Source: 2-02-FULL-48-14 sp041645035 (lineage in GTDB: Bacteria; Patescibacteriota; Gracilibacteria; UBA1369; 2-02-FULL-48-14). From it: 13,165 bases of DNA. Made by a program: the position numbers and the translations under genes. Shown piece by piece: positions 12,535 to 13,165 of the stretch. Under the pieces are notes generated by a model. It searched no databases. It saw only the letters and a list, made by a program, of their open reading frames with translations, and was not told the origin of the DNA. Location of the stretch: contig JBAZQU010000029.1 of NCBI GenBank assembly GCA_041645035.1, positions 1-13,165 of the forward strand, written 5' to 3'. Within the stretch, counting starts at the first letter, position 1; each line of letters starts with the position of its first letter.

Positions 12535-12564
12535 ATTATACCTTGAAAAGCCAAGATAAGTCAA
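12535..12564 (-). promoter_or_regulatory. vapBC promoter with an inverted repeat in the spacer
   Basis: TTGACT (complement of 12559-12564, 5 of 6), an 18-bp spacer, then a perfect TATAAT (complement of 12535-12540). The spacer contains CTTG-6-CAAG (12542-12555), a possible operator half-site pair for VapB autoregulation. The predicted start near 12528 gives a leader of about 25 nt. Confidence 0.7.
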
Positions 12565-12573
12565 GAGGAGGCC

Positions 12574-13165
12574 TTAGAGTTTCTCCCCACCATGTTCCCG
12601 AATGACGCGAAGCATTTCACTGTGGATGAGACCGTTGCTCCCTACGATATTTTTCAGTTTTGGGTTGAAAGTGCTACCGTCCATATTCGTCACGGTTCCG
12701 CCCGCTTCTTCCAAAATGATTTTTCCTGCGGCCACATCCCAAGTTTGGAGGTCATATTCCCAAAAACCGTCGAAAGATCCACGCGCTACAAAACACAGAT
12801 CCAGGGCTGCGCTGCCAATGCGCCGAACGCCGTGGCTGGTGCCATAAAATTGGTCAAAAAGTTCTACATTTTTCTTATAGCGAGGAGAAGTTCTTTCGCA
12901 AGGGAAGCCGGTTCCGAACAAGCTTTGCCCCAAATTGCCGGTTTTAGATACATGAATCGGTTCCATCCCACTATAAGCGCCTTTGCCCTCTTGTGCCCAA
13001 AATGTTTCGCCGAGCCCCGGAGCTTCCACGACTCCAATAATGGGTTTACCCTTATGGATGATGGCAATGGAAATCGCAAAAAAGGGAAGACCATGGGCAA
13101 AGTTAGTGGTTCCGTCTATAGGGTCGATGATCCATTTGTACTCGCCGCTACCTTCGATCACGCCG
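12574..13165 (-). CDS. Inositol monophosphatase family protein (SuhB-like), N-terminus beyond the window
   Basis: The frame continues through the right edge, so the GTG near 13161 is not a true start. The visible part (about 195 residues) has the Mg-binding motif DPIDGTTNF at 13-21 (counted from that GTG), GSAALDL (116-122) and WDVAAG (141-146), with D142 the second-site metal ligand. Members remove phosphate from inositol phosphates or related sugar phosphates; some act as NADP phosphatases, fructose-1,6-bisphosphatases or PAP phosphatases. The upstream GEE metal site is outside the window. vapBC starts about 70 nt downstream on the same strand and could also receive read-through. Confidence 0.93.
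   Translation of the reverse strand, partial: GVIEGSGEYKWIIDPIDGTTNFAHGLPFFAISIAIIHKGKPIIGVVEAPGLGETFWAQEGKGAYSGMEPIHVSKTGNLGQSLFGTGFPCERTSPRYKKNVELFDQFYGTSHGVRRIGSAALDLCFVARGSFDGFWEYDLQTWDVAAGKIILEEAGGTVTNMDGSTFNPKLKNIVGSNGLIHSEMLRVIREHGGEKL

Noticed and set aside
12504..12554. N-terminal extension of vapB to the ATG at 12554
   Set aside because: The extension covers the perfect -10 box, so the start must be downstream. The inner ATG gives the normal AbrB-domain N-terminus.
1..13165. CRISPR array, phage genes or restriction-modification system
   Set aside because: No spaced direct repeats, and no phage or restriction-modification proteins, were seen on either strand.

Overview
The window looks like a piece of a compact bacterial genome, most likely a Candidate Phyla Radiation (Patescibacteria) lineage such as Peregrinibacteria. 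This is inference, not proof. The grounds are tightly packed and overlapping genes, an almost complete lack of Shine-Dalgarno sequences, divergent versions of normally conserved enzymes, and a small set of nucleotide, folate and pentose genes. TGA is used as a normal stop (tnpA, folP as called, prs, vapB), so the UGA-to-glycine recoding of Gracilibacteria does not apply.

Left edge (1-300): the 3' end of an IS200/IS605-type tnpA followed by the hairpin expected at the right end of such elements, then a non-coding stretch with a second hairpin that probably terminates the next gene. Minus-strand block (298-4023): a class B penicillin-binding protein, a small membrane-anchored cysteine-containing protein with foreign-looking codon use and its own good promoter, and a short-chain dehydrogenase.

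Plus-strand block (4160-11140), divergent from the PBP gene: an M16 zinc peptidase, ndk, folP, a small acidic unknown protein, a QueD/PTPS-family protein, folK, two halves of a transketolase-like protein, prs, rpiB and rpe. Many of these are separated by a few bases or overlap. The block joins nucleotide supply (ndk, prs), the pterin/folate branch (PTPS, folK, folP; no folB or folE here) and the non-oxidative pentose phosphate branch (rpiB, rpe, transketolase-like pair) that supplies ribose 5-phosphate to Prs. Several enzymes lack residues that are near-invariant in their families. The strongest case is the transketolase-like pair, which keeps the fold signature but has lost most cofactor and substrate residues.

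Right side (11145-13165, minus strand): a TVP38/TMEM64 (VTT) membrane protein convergent with rpe and starting only 6 nt after the CCA end of a tRNA-Arg(GCG); a vapBC toxin-antitoxin pair with a near-consensus promoter; and the 3' part of an inositol monophosphatase-family gene cut by the window edge.

The best candidate for something undescribed is the degenerate two-part transketolase homologue inside the ribose/PRPP cluster. Next are the rpe lacking a metal-ligand histidine, the CExxHGH PTPS linked to folK/folP, and the tRNA-mRNA junction at 11796-11801.
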